Source: a virus
Virus record (IMG/VR): IMGVR_UViG_3300025122_000204
Coordinates: 1 to 20,744 of that record
DNA: 20,744 nucleotides
Direction: 5' to 3' (one strand)
Shown: in pieces, positions 14,093 to 20,710 of the stretch
Layout: the number at the start of each line of letters is the position of its first letter
Position numbering within the stretch: the first letter of the stretch is position 1
Position numbers and translations under genes: made by a program
Notes under the pieces: model-generated
Databases searched by the model: none
Told to the model about the DNA's origin: nothing
Seen by the model: only the letters and a program-made list of their open reading frames with translations

Positions 14093-14911
14093 TTATAGCC
14101 CAAATTGGTGAATATTTTTAATCTGCTCAAGAATTTTATCCGGCGAGTCCTGCTGTAGTTTAAAAACCAAAGAAGACGAGGGGTTTGAGCCCCACTTTTT
14201 GCCAGCGAGAAGACAACTGACTCCGTTATTGAGCACAAGTCGGAGCCTAGTCATTGTGTTATAGCGTGTTCCGTCGGGCAAAACGCACCAAATTGAGAAG
14301 GAGCTTTTCGCTCTGGGTGTTTTCTCAGAGTAAAAGGAGACTTGGGGGTTCTGGAGGAGTGGAACAATCGGATGATCCTTAAACTCAAACCACTTAGAAA
14401 TCCCATGCTTTGTGTGATAAACACTCACATAAAACTGGTCTGGACTCATGTATTTCTCAAATCCAGTAAGCAAAATGTTTCTGATCTCTTCCGAGGTCAG
14501 CGTAGCTAAATCAGCCTCCGCTTTTTGGCTGAATTCTTTACGATACTTGGGGACAACCGTCTTTTTTGCTTCTTTTTTCGAAAGAGTTGTACGCGCATGT
14601 GATCCCTTTACGGCCGCACGGTATTTTTTCGTCTCACATGTATCGGGAAGATATTTGACTGCTGTGCTGCTATTAAACCAATCAAAGGTTCCACTATCAC
14701 TCTTGCGTGACTTGATCGAAATACCTACACCTTCTCCCGACGGGCGAACAAACACAACATCCGCCTTGTGCCCTGTGCCCCCCAGGTGGGAAGCCTTCCT
14801 GACGCCTCCTAAATACTCCTGAAGGTTTGGGTCGTTTAAGACTTGGTCGAGAATGACCTTCTCGCCAGCGATACCATTGCGGTGGCACGATCCGTTAGTT
14901 ACAAAAGTCAT
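14093..14911 (-). CDS. PD-(D/E)XK-like nuclease, candidate restriction endonuclease
   Basis: A 272-residue protein with a likely PD-(D/E)XK nuclease core near the N terminus: Glu17 in GIAGEKVILD, Asp51 in KADVVFV, and Lys67 in GISIKSRK, spaced as the family's helix Glu, first Asp and final Lys; the usual acid two residues before the Lys is Ser here. The C-terminal half is beta-rich (VSFYSEKTPRAKSSFSIWCV...) and could bind DNA. No named enzyme family was recognised. It lies just before a beta-class DNA methyltransferase and behind its own host-like promoter, as expected of type II restriction-modification. A nuclease that degrades host DNA, with the methyltransferase protecting phage DNA, is an alternative use of the same pair. 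AAGGAGAT precedes the ATG. Confidence 0.68.
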   Translation of the reverse strand: MTFVTNGSCHRNGIAGEKVILDQVLNDPNLQEYLGGVRKASHLGGTGHKADVVFVRPSGEGVGISIKSRKSDSGTFDWFNSSTAVKYLPDTCETKKYRAAVKGSHARTTLSKKEAKKTVVPKYRKEFSQKAEADLATLTSEEIRNILLTGFEKYMSPDQFYVSVYHTKHGISKWFEFKDHPIVPLLQNPQVSFYSEKTPRAKSSFSIWCVLPDGTRYNTMTRLRLVLNNGVSCLLAGKKWGSNPSSSLVFKLQQDSPDKILEQIKNIHQFGL

Positions 14912-14943
14912 TTTGATCTCCTTGTGTTGACTTTAATATAAGA

Positions 14944-14971
14944 ATAGTATCACAGAATTTGTGCAAGTCAA
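14944..14971 (-). promoter_or_regulatory. Host-type sigma-70 promoter with extended -10
   Basis: Minus strand TTGACT (14971-14966), a 16-base spacer, then TACTAT (14949-14944) preceded by TGA, giving the extended -10 form TGnTACTAT. It lies 33 bases before the ATG of the nuclease-like gene and overlaps the last codon of the gene before it. It would start an independent transcript for the nuclease and methyltransferase, probably early in infection by host RNA polymerase. Confidence 0.6.
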
Positions 14972-15147
14972 GTTTTTTTAGCGCGCTTATGTATTTCTGT
15001 TAGAGAGGCGGCCACCCTTATTTCTTTTCCCTCAAATAAAATGGTTGCAACCTTTTCCCAAGTGTGGTATTCTTTTAGGAGTCCTATCTTCCATTCTTCG
15101 GCAACAGCGCCCGTGTATTTGAATCTTACAAGGTCGCCGGCTCTCAT
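14968..15147 (-). CDS. Small protein, relative of its upstream neighbour
   Basis: A 59-residue reading frame starting MRAGDLVRFKYTGAVAEEWK and ending at TGA 14968. Its ATG overlaps the stop of the preceding gene (ATGA). The start MRAGDLV and the later pattern of a Trp in an alternating strand and a terminal T-E-I-H stretch resemble the preceding protein (MKAGDLV ... IHETDVVVV), so the two look like diverged copies of a small beta-barrel fold, perhaps SH3-like. No function is known. A cysteine-free, soluble protein without signal peptide. Confidence 0.62.
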   Translation of the reverse strand: MRAGDLVRFKYTGAVAEEWKIGLLKEYHTWEKVATILFEGKEIRVAASLTEIHKRAKKT

Positions 15148-15371
15148 TCTTTATTTTTCTTCTCTATGCCCGCAGATACGACCACTACGTCGGTTTCGTG
15201 AATGTCGTAAATGCCGCCTTCGGCGACCTCCATTCTATCGTCGCTTTCGTAACCGACCCACCACACATTCCAGTATCCAGGCAGGTCGCACGGACCCATT
15301 ACAAGACCGTAGCCGCCTGAGCCGCTGCTGCTGAATATATTACTTTGGACTAAATCACCGGCTTTCATCAT
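15144..15371 (-). CDS. Small beta-rich hypothetical protein
   Basis: A protein of about 75 residues (MMKAGDLVQSNIFSSSGSGG...), rich in Gly, Tyr, Trp and Val, with likely strands around GYGLVMG, WNVWWVGY and TDVVVVS. The start is one of two adjacent ATGs (15371 or 15368); both overlap the stop of the upstream 55-residue gene (ATGATGA), so it is probably translated by coupling; an in-frame ATG at 15380 is less likely. It shares its N-terminal pattern with the next small gene and may be an older duplicate. Family not recognised; an SH3-like fold is a guess. Confidence 0.65.
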   Translation of the reverse strand: MMKAGDLVQSNIFSSSGSGGYGLVMGPCDLPGYWNVWWVGYESDDRMEVAEGGIYDIHETDVVVVSAGIEKKNKE

Positions 15372-15535
15372 AGGTCCCATTCACTGTCCCAGACATTATC
15401 ATCTTTTTTTGGTTCGCCCGCATCCTCTCGGAGCGTCATCACAATAGATAGTCCGGTAGGGAGTCCAATTATCGCGGAAAGAAGCAACCCGCTGACGTAG
15501 GGATTAAGTTCGATAAACCAATCAAGAACAGGCAC
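15368..15535 (-). CDS. Small single-pass membrane protein
   Basis: A 55-residue frame starting with GTG at 15535, reading VPVLDWFIELNPYVSGLLLS then AIIGLPTGLSIVMTLRE, and ending DSEWDL. Residues about 12-33 form one membrane helix; the C-terminal 20 residues are acidic and Trp-containing. It starts six bases after the stop of the cytochrome gene, in the same frame, and its stop is overlapped by the next start. The ribosome binding site is weak, so the start is uncertain, but the frame, membrane helix and tight overlaps favour a real gene. Confidence 0.5.
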   Translation of the reverse strand: MPVLDWFIELNPYVSGLLLSAIIGLPTGLSIVMTLREDAGEPKKDDNVWDSEWDL

Positions 15536-15541
15536 CTTGGC

Positions 15542-15880
15542 TCATTTTTCGCCGAAAGATAGGCGAATATAATCTATCACAAACAGGGCCTGTTCTACGT
15601 TCAAAAGATTCTTCCAGGCTGGCATCCGCCCTTTGCCCTCAAAAATACTTTGAAGCAGCATACCATCGGTCTTGGCGAGGATGGTCTTGTCATTCACGAA
15701 GTCGGCTCCCATCCCGCCAAGTCCAGTCCCGTCATAACCATGACACGACGTACAGTACATTATATAGATTCGTTCGCCGGGGTGTCTTGCGGCGTCGTGC
15801 TGGGCGACTTTGAGTTCATAAGGCGGGTCGGTGGTCTGGGAGCACGACAAGAGGGACAGAAAGATTAGGGCGTTTTTCAC
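15542..15880 (-). CDS. c-type cytochrome, predicted lipoprotein
   Basis: A small class I cytochrome c. With the GTG start at 15880, which overlaps the previous stop (GTGA), the protein has 112 residues and opens with a lipoprotein signal peptide: MKNALIFLSLLSC (GTG read as Met), lipobox LLSC, so Cys13 would be lipidated and the protein held at the periplasmic face of a membrane. The heme site is CTSCH (Cys43, Cys46, His47), followed by the usual GYDGTGLGG; the axial Met lies in GKGRMPAWKN (about 86). Heme attachment would need the host's cytochrome c maturation system. A longer GTG start at 15901 would spoil the signal peptide. Electron carriers in phages are unusual; it may support host respiration during infection. 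Confidence 0.85.
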   Translation of the reverse strand: MKNALIFLSLLSCSQTTDPPYELKVAQHDAARHPGERIYIMYCTSCHGYDGTGLGGMGADFVNDKTILAKTDGMLLQSIFEGKGRMPAWKNLLNVEQALFVIDYIRLSFGEK

Positions 15881-16200
15881 AGCAATTCGTCCAACACACA
15901 CTCAAGAATATAACCTTCGTCAAAAACGCCACGCTCTTTGGCTTTTTGTCTCGTGGCGTCCCGTACTTCATATTCTGTTATATTAAATACTTCCTGAATA
16001 CGCCACAAAACCTCTTGAATGTCGGCCATCTCCTTTACGGAAGGCTCCTCAATAAATTCTTCTACTTCTTCCCGCAGTTTGTTGAGGAGAGCCGGCTCAA
16101 GCTCTTCGGGGCTGGCGACATGATATCTGCACTGCGAGCCGTTCTCTGCAATAATCTCTGGTATTCTGTCTCTTACCAGTTTGTTATATATTTTTTTCAT
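15877..16200 (-). CDS. NTP pyrophosphohydrolase, MazG/HisE-like
   Basis: A 107-residue member of the all-alpha NTP pyrophosphohydrolase group that removes unwanted or excess nucleotides. It opens MKKIYNKLVRDRIPEIIAEN, a typical start of the predicted house-cleaning subgroup, and has the metal-binding helices EEVEEF (about 44-49) and EMADIQEVLWRI (about 56-67), that is, ExxE with a later ExxD. The start ATG at 16200 is fixed by GGAGGA six bases upstream; a longer frame to 16278 lacks such support. It overlaps the end of the ParB-like gene. Substrate unknown; phage MazG proteins are thought to adjust nucleotide or alarmone pools. Confidence 0.85.
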   Translation of the reverse strand: MKKIYNKLVRDRIPEIIAENGSQCRYHVASPEELEPALLNKLREEVEEFIEEPSVKEMADIQEVLWRIQEVFNITEYEVRDATRQKAKERGVFDEGYILECVLDELL

Positions 16201-16507
16201 TTGTTTCCTCCAAAATTTTAGCCGAGATATGTGTCTCGCCTTTATCAATCGCTTTTTGTAATCGGTGGTTTCCATCAAGGATACTCTGGAACTTTCCGTC
16301 TCTCGCCACCACGATTATTGGAAAGGATAAATCTGCTTTCTCTTTTCTGTCGGGTTCAGTAGTAGTTCTGCGAAGATGAGTTAGGGAAGCAACCTCTAGT
16401 GGAATGACTGGTTCGTCACGCAGGTCTTCTAGGACTTCTTGTATCGTTGTCCTGTTTCCTTCCTCGTCTTCCCAGTATGTTTGTTCCCAGTTATTATTGA
16501 TTGACAT
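16184..16507 (-). CDS. ParB-like domain protein
   Basis: A 107-residue protein started at ATG 16507 (MSINNNWEQTYWEDEEGNRT). The C-terminal half carries the ParB/sulfiredoxin-like signature: FPIIVVARDGKFQSILDGNH then RLQKAIDKGE, with the DGNHRLQKA helix that binds nucleotide in this fold. In phages such stand-alone domains are found with nucleases, methyltransferases or other nucleotide-dependent enzymes. No helix-turn-helix follows, so it is unlikely to act as a partition protein alone. Its start codon lies inside the direct repeat that ends the HNH gene, meaning it overlaps the last codons of that gene in another frame. Possible earlier starts at 16513 and 16519 are also inside the repeat. 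Confidence 0.72.
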   Translation of the reverse strand: MSINNNWEQTYWEDEEGNRTTIQEVLEDLRDEPVIPLEVASLTHLRRTTTEPDRKEKADLSFPIIVVARDGKFQSILDGNHRLQKAIDKGETHISAKILEETNEKNI

Positions 16508-16542
16508 AAGCATACCCATCTTGACGTTCAATGTCAATAGTC
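16492..16542 (-). repeat. Direct repeat, downstream copy (end of HNH gene)
   Basis: A 51-bp sequence identical but for one base (16503 G versus 17507 A, plus strand) to 17496-17546, with the two copies 1,004 bp apart. It encodes TIDIERQDGYAYVNQ and the stop, here fused in frame to the HNH protein, and contains the ATG of the next gene. It is the likely original 3' end of the recombination nuclease gene. Confidence 0.95.
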
Positions 16543-17465
16543 TTTTTATTATTTGTTGCCTTCAAAATCTCTAACTCTTCAAGAGTTTTATCACGGCGAT
16601 TGTTCTCCGACATATTCTGAACAGCACACAACGGTCGTAAATTGGTTAAGTCCCAGCACTTTAAAAAATTAGGATGGTCTAAACTATCATAAGGTAGGCG
16701 ACTGTGGGGGATGATATGATCAAGGTTCCAGTGCCCTTCCCCTATTCCGTGATTTTCCCAAGTCATCCACTCTTCAAATTGTTTCTCTATGTGGTTCTTG
16801 AGTTCTTCTGGGGTATAAGGAAGCTTTGACCATACCGATTTACCTTTCTTGGTAGATTTTTCCTTCGTAAGTCCATGATGAATGTGTCTAGAGACTAACT
16901 TTCGCATACGATAAACTGGGTCGGTCAGGGAGCGGTGTTTGTGTTTGGCGCTTGCCCGAGCCTTAACCTCCTCTCCTTGCCGCCATTCTTTCACATAGGT
17001 GGCGATCCTCTTTCTGTTTTCCTCGTTTGCGTAATATTTTTTATGATATTCCGCCCTCGCCTTTTTGTTTTCTGCGTCTGCCCTGTAAGCCTTTCTTCTA
17101 GCTATGACTTCTGGGTCGGCTTCGTAAGCCTTGCGTGCCGCTATAACTTCTGGTCGGGATTCGTACTTTCGGTTGCGGGCTAATATCTTTTCCCTATTGT
17201 TTCTATATCTCTCTTTGCTGTATTTTGATTGTCTTTCTTTGTTTGCTTCACGCCACTTCTTATTCGCTGCTGCTAATTTTTCTTTATTCGCTTCCCGATA
17301 GGACTTTCGTTGGGCGTTTATTTTTTCTTTATTTGCTTCACGGTTAGCTTTTGCACATACTTTGCAGCGAGAATTTAGTCCACCTTTGCAATCCCTGTGT
17401 TTAGTAAAATACTCTGGCGTTGCTGGCTTTTCCTCCCCGCACTTACTACAGTCCTTTGTTTCCAT
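16494..17465 (-). CDS. HNH homing endonuclease with a borrowed C-terminal tail
   Basis: A free-standing HNH nuclease of 323 residues from ATG 17465, chosen because GGAG lies six bases upstream; an ATG at 17477 has none. An N-terminal zinc-finger-like part holds CSKC and CKVC; then a long basic region of degenerate 14-15-residue repeats (REANKEK..., YEADPEVIARRKAY) probably lies along DNA. The catalytic HNH part is HWNLDHIIPHSRL (about 258-270) with NLRPLCAVQNMSENNR (about 290-305). The last 15 residues, TIDIERQDGYAYVNQ, are identical to the end of the upstream recombination nuclease and are not part of the HNH fold. The gene sits 32 bases after that nuclease and is probably a mobile insertion. 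Confidence 0.9.
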   Translation of the reverse strand: METKDCSKCGEEKPATPEYFTKHRDCKGGLNSRCKVCAKANREANKEKINAQRKSYREANKEKLAAANKKWREANKERQSKYSKERYRNNREKILARNRKYESRPEVIAARKAYEADPEVIARRKAYRADAENKKARAEYHKKYYANEENRKRIATYVKEWRQGEEVKARASAKHKHRSLTDPVYRMRKLVSRHIHHGLTKEKSTKKGKSVWSKLPYTPEELKNHIEKQFEEWMTWENHGIGEGHWNLDHIIPHSRLPYDSLDHPNFLKCWDLTNLRPLCAVQNMSENNRRDKTLEELEILKATNNKKTIDIERQDGYAYVNQ

Positions 17466-17495
17466 TTTACTCTCCATTTTGCGGGAACATAAAAA

Positions 17496-17546
17496 TATTA
17501 TTGATTAACATAAGCATACCCATCTTGACGTTCAATGTCAATAGTC
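17496..17546 (-). repeat. Direct repeat, upstream copy (end of recombination nuclease gene)
   Basis: The partner of 16492-16542; it forms the last 15 codons and stop of the Mre11-Rad50-like fusion. The single difference is a synonymous third-base change in the last Val codon (GTT here, GTC in the other copy). The match stops abruptly on both sides, which marks the recombination boundaries. Confidence 0.95.
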
Positions 17547-20500
17547 ATATCGGCAATATCTTTGAGACTATCCAAGTGAGTAATCAAAAGCACCGTCTTG
17601 TAGTACCCCTTAATCATTTCCATCACTCGCATAAAGCCTTCAAGGTTTTCGGCGTCCAATGCTGTGCCTGGCTCATCCATAATCATAATGTCTGATTTTG
17701 GTAGGGTTGAGACGTTGGTTAGGGCGATGCGGATGGCGATGGCTGCGAGCGTTTTCTCTGCTCCAGAAGCCATCTCTAAAGGTCGTGCTTCGTACTTTGG
17801 ATGTTTGATGAAGATATCTAATTTGTTTTTTTCTGCCTCAAAAAATACCTCAAAGTCGGTGACGTTGGAAAGCACCGTGCTGACTTCCTCGTTGATGAGC
17901 GGGAGCATCCGCTTGACCACATCGTAGGAAATTCCGTTGGGATGGCAACAACGCATAAAGAGGTCGTAGGCTGCGTACTCTGTCCGCAGGTCTTCAAGTT
18001 CTTGCTTCTTGGTTTCTATGTTGACGATCTGCTGCTCAATGCCGCCGTGCTGTTTCACAAGGTCTAAGATTTTGGCTTCGCAGATGGCCTGGTCGCTTTC
18101 CATCAGGACGGCTGAATTTTTCAAATCATCCTCTTCCTGAATCAACTCCTCGCGATTCTCAATCGCATCCTTGTTGAGTTCGTAAATTTCTATTCTTGTT
18201 TCTATACCATCAATTTCGTTAATAAGCAAGTGGACTTTATTATTTGTTTCTGCTACCAGCAAATCTAGGTTGGTTGCTTCGGTGGAAAGGTCTTGGTATT
18301 CTTGTTCTCTTTCTTTGTAAGTCTTCTTTTTGGCTTCCAGCGTTTCCACATCCATGTCTGACAGTTTATTCGTCAGTTGGTTGAAGCGACGCTGAAGAAC
18401 CATGACAGTCTTGCGAGTTTGGGTAAGGCGTTCCTTGGCTTGGTAAGCGTCCTTGATAAATTTACAATGGGAGAACTCAGCCCCGCACGGCACTTCGCCG
18501 AGGATACGAACCTTCTTCTCGTAGGTTTGTTTGTTGCTGTTCTCCAGCGTTAATTGGGTTTCTATCGTGCGTAGTTCTTCTTGGAGTTCTTCGCATTTAG
18601 TTAGTTGGTCTCGCAGGTCATCAATGTTCTCTCTCTTTAAAAGTTTTGCTAATATTTCTGCTTGCCCTAAAATATCTGTCTTTTGTCTTTTTGCTTGTGC
18701 GGTTTTAATATGGCACGAGGACATTTCTTTTTGGGCTTCTGTGAGTCGCTTATTTTCTTTTTTGATGTTGATGATTTCAACGGGAGCAGATGCAAACAGG
18801 TCTTCAATCTCTTTGATCCGAGTATTGATGGCGTCTAATTTGGTGGTGAGGGTGTCGCACTTCTGCTCTTGCTTCGTGCGTCCTTTTTCATTATCGGCTA
18901 GTTCTTGGTGGAGTTGCGTAATTTCTTCATCAAAATTATTATCTTCCAGTTTTTTGAGGAGAGCACGCGTTTCTATGCTGTCATCCTTGGAACGCCTGAA
19001 CTTCTTTTCAAACTGGTCAAGGTCTAAAAATTTGGCGAGGATTTCTTTGCGTTTGGTTGAGCCCTCGTTGATGAAGGTCATCGCTCCCATCTGGCTGGAC
19101 ATACTGGTGAGGAGGAAATCATCAATTGAACCAAAGATTTTACGGATGGCCTTGTCTGTTCCGTTGCGGTCAAGGGAGTTAAGGCTTGTCGTCTCTTTGG
19201 TTGCTGGGTCGTAGACTGTGAACTCTACATCAGTCTTGGCTTCTTCGGTTTCGTCGCCGTGAAGTTTTTTGGTGTACTTTTCTGAGGAGCGTTCAATAAT
19301 ATAGGTTTTGCCGTCAATATCAATCTCAACTCGTCCGCAGCCAGACTGCTTATTCTGGTTGATGATGTTGAGGTTCTTCCGGTTGTTCTTGCTGATGGAG
19401 TTGTAAATCGTATATAAAGCACTATCAATCACAGAACTCTTGCCTGAAAAGTTCTTCCCGAAGACGCCGACGATACCATGGAGCTTCTCAAAGTTGACGG
19501 TGTTACCTTTGCCGTAGTTAAAGAGGTTGTCCCACTCCATCTTTTTCAGGGACCAGTTGACGCCTCGTAACCCAGCCTCCTCGCCGTTAACTCGCTCGTC
19601 ATAGATGGAGTTGAGTTGGAAAACTCTTTCTAGGGTCTTGGTGTCGGGTTCATATTCCTTTAAGTATTCCCGAATTAATCGCTCTTGGACTGCGGGGTCT
19701 CGTAGGTTCTCGGTGTTGCCGAGGTCGTCTACGTTTACGCTATCTCGTTTTAGTCCTGCTTTATTTACGAACGAAAGGCTCTCAGGCTTAAATCGGCTCT
19801 TGGCAATATCCATCACTCGGCGGATTTTGTCAAGGGAAACTTTGTGGTGAGTGACGATACGAAGTCTGGCCCCTTCTGGGATTTCAAGTTTGCGAGGCAT
19901 GTTGCCCTTGGCTGTCAGTTCAATTGTAGTAAAAGGCTTGGGGTTAAGGAGAGTGTGGTGTTCTACAGCAAAGTTTTCTTTATCTTGAATATCCCAAATC
20001 AAGAAGCCCTTGTCGTTTGTTTCTCCGTGATTTTGCTGGATGGTTGACCCGCAATAGCGGATGGTTCCCGATTCGTTGAGAACTTGGTTGGTCTTGTGAA
20101 TATCTCCCAGCATCGCATAATCAAAGTTGTCAAAGATGGAAATGTCGTGGTCGCCGTGGTCCATCACCCAGCCAAGATCGGTTTGGCTATTATTAATTGC
20201 TCCGTGATAAAGAGCGATGTTGATGTTGTCTTTCCAAGTCGGGTCAGTCATCCAGCGTGTTTCGTCAAAGATAGACAGAACGCTAAGGGTCAGCCCCTCT
20301 TCCAAAGTAACCTCTCCCGAGTTTTTGTGGAGGTAAAGACGCCGATGGTTGAGCGCATCCACGATGGGAGTGATGGCATCTTGGCGATTACTGTTCCGTA
20401 GGTTGCCGTCGTGGTTTCCAAGGATGACGTGGGTTTCGGCAATCTCCGCAAGATTGCTTAGAAATTCTGTGGCTAATGCAAAATACTCTGGTGATAGTTG

Positions 20501-20653
20501 AGTTTTTGTGTGGGCCAAATCTCCACAGTGAACAATATAATCTACGTTTTGTTCCCGCAAAGTGGCATAGGCTTGGTCAAATGCTTCCCTATATTCATAA
20601 TGATATTTCAGATTTTTTATATGGGTATCCCCGAAATGTGCGATCCGCACCAT
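17498..20653 (-). CDS. Fused Mre11-Rad50 (SbcD-SbcC; T4 gp47-gp46) recombination nuclease
   Basis: A 1051-residue single protein joining what are two subunits in T4 (gp47 and gp46). N-terminal Mre11 phosphoesterase: GDTH (8-11), CGDLAH (43-48), GNHDGN (79-84), LGDIHK (182-187). The Rad50 ATPase follows after a linker near 340-370: Walker A GKNFSGKSS (399-407), a long coiled coil with an apex Cys pair CGAEFSHC in place of the usual CxxC zinc hook, then the ABC signature ASGAEKTLAAIA and Walker B IMIMDEPGTALD in the last ~110 residues. The complex resects DNA ends and drives recombination-dependent replication. Start ATG at 20653 with AGGAGGAG seven bases upstream. Its last 15 codons are duplicated at the end of the HNH gene. 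Confidence 0.95.
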   Translation of the reverse strand: MVRIAHFGDTHIKNLKYHYEYREAFDQAYATLREQNVDYIVHCGDLAHTKTQLSPEYFALATEFLSNLAEIAETHVILGNHDGNLRNSNRQDAITPIVDALNHRRLYLHKNSGEVTLEEGLTLSVLSIFDETRWMTDPTWKDNINIALYHGAINNSQTDLGWVMDHGDHDISIFDNFDYAMLGDIHKTNQVLNESGTIRYCGSTIQQNHGETNDKGFLIWDIQDKENFAVEHHTLLNPKPFTTIELTAKGNMPRKLEIPEGARLRIVTHHKVSLDKIRRVMDIAKSRFKPESLSFVNKAGLKRDSVNVDDLGNTENLRDPAVQERLIREYLKEYEPDTKTLERVFQLNSIYDERVNGEEAGLRGVNWSLKKMEWDNLFNYGKGNTVNFEKLHGIVGVFGKNFSGKSSVIDSALYTIYNSISKNNRKNLNIINQNKQSGCGRVEIDIDGKTYIIERSSEKYTKKLHGDETEEAKTDVEFTVYDPATKETTSLNSLDRNGTDKAIRKIFGSIDDFLLTSMSSQMGAMTFINEGSTKRKEILAKFLDLDQFEKKFRRSKDDSIETRALLKKLEDNNFDEEITQLHQELADNEKGRTKQEQKCDTLTTKLDAINTRIKEIEDLFASAPVEIINIKKENKRLTEAQKEMSSCHIKTAQAKRQKTDILGQAEILAKLLKRENIDDLRDQLTKCEELQEELRTIETQLTLENSNKQTYEKKVRILGEVPCGAEFSHCKFIKDAYQAKERLTQTRKTVMVLQRRFNQLTNKLSDMDVETLEAKKKTYKEREQEYQDLSTEATNLDLLVAETNNKVHLLINEIDGIETRIEIYELNKDAIENREELIQEEDDLKNSAVLMESDQAICEAKILDLVKQHGGIEQQIVNIETKKQELEDLRTEYAAYDLFMRCCHPNGISYDVVKRMLPLINEEVSTVLSNVTDFEVFFEAEKNKLDIFIKHPKYEARPLEMASGAEKTLAAIAIRIALTNVSTLPKSDIMIMDEPGTALDAENLEGFMRVMEMIKGYYKTVLLITHLDSLKDIADMTIDIERQDGYAYVNQ

Positions 20654-20681
20654 AGACGAACTCCTCCTGTGGGTGTGTTCT

Positions 20682-20710
20682 ATTGTATCAGGGATGTTTT
20701 AGGGTGTATA
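20682..20710 (-). promoter_or_regulatory. Candidate sigma-70 promoter for the recombination nuclease
   Basis: Minus strand TATACA (20710-20705), a 17-base spacer and TACAAT (20687-20682) preceded by TGA (extended -10). It lies 28 bases before the ATG. It shares the TGATAC(A/T)AT form with the promoter before the nuclease-like gene at 14911, so both may serve genes expressed early by host polymerase. The -35 box matches only four of six consensus bases. Nothing further was recognised between here and the window end. Confidence 0.45.

Larger units (their letters stand above)
16492..17546 (-). mobile_element. HNH insertion flanked by 51-bp direct repeats
   Basis: The unit consists of the HNH gene bounded by two copies of the 3' end of the Mre11-Rad50-like gene; removing 1,004 bases (one repeat plus the HNH gene) would restore a simple nuclease-ParB-like gene junction. 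Both neighbours stay intact: the nuclease keeps its full C terminus through the upstream copy and the ParB-like gene keeps its start through the downstream copy. No transposase, terminal inverted repeat or intron core was recognised. Homing with recombination at the 3' end of a gene is the best reading. Confidence 0.78.

Noticed and set aside
15542-15901. The longer cytochrome start at 15901.
   Set aside because: It adds residues ahead of a normal lipoprotein signal peptide, whereas GTG at 15880 gives a standard signal and a GTGA overlap with the previous gene.
17150-17350. Tandem DNA repeats within the HNH gene.
   Set aside because: The similarity reflects degenerate protein repeats (EANKEK type) in its basic linker rather than a separate repeat element.
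16543-17495. A group I intron or intein containing the HNH gene.
   Set aside because: The upstream nuclease is complete without splicing, no intron core or intein splicing motifs were seen, and direct repeats with a fused tail explain the arrangement better.
18531-19214. A 227-residue plus-strand frame opposite the Rad50 half of the recombination nuclease.
   Set aside because: It lies wholly within a gene with strong motifs on the other strand, is Ser/Leu-rich in the manner of an antisense shadow, and no start signal supports it.
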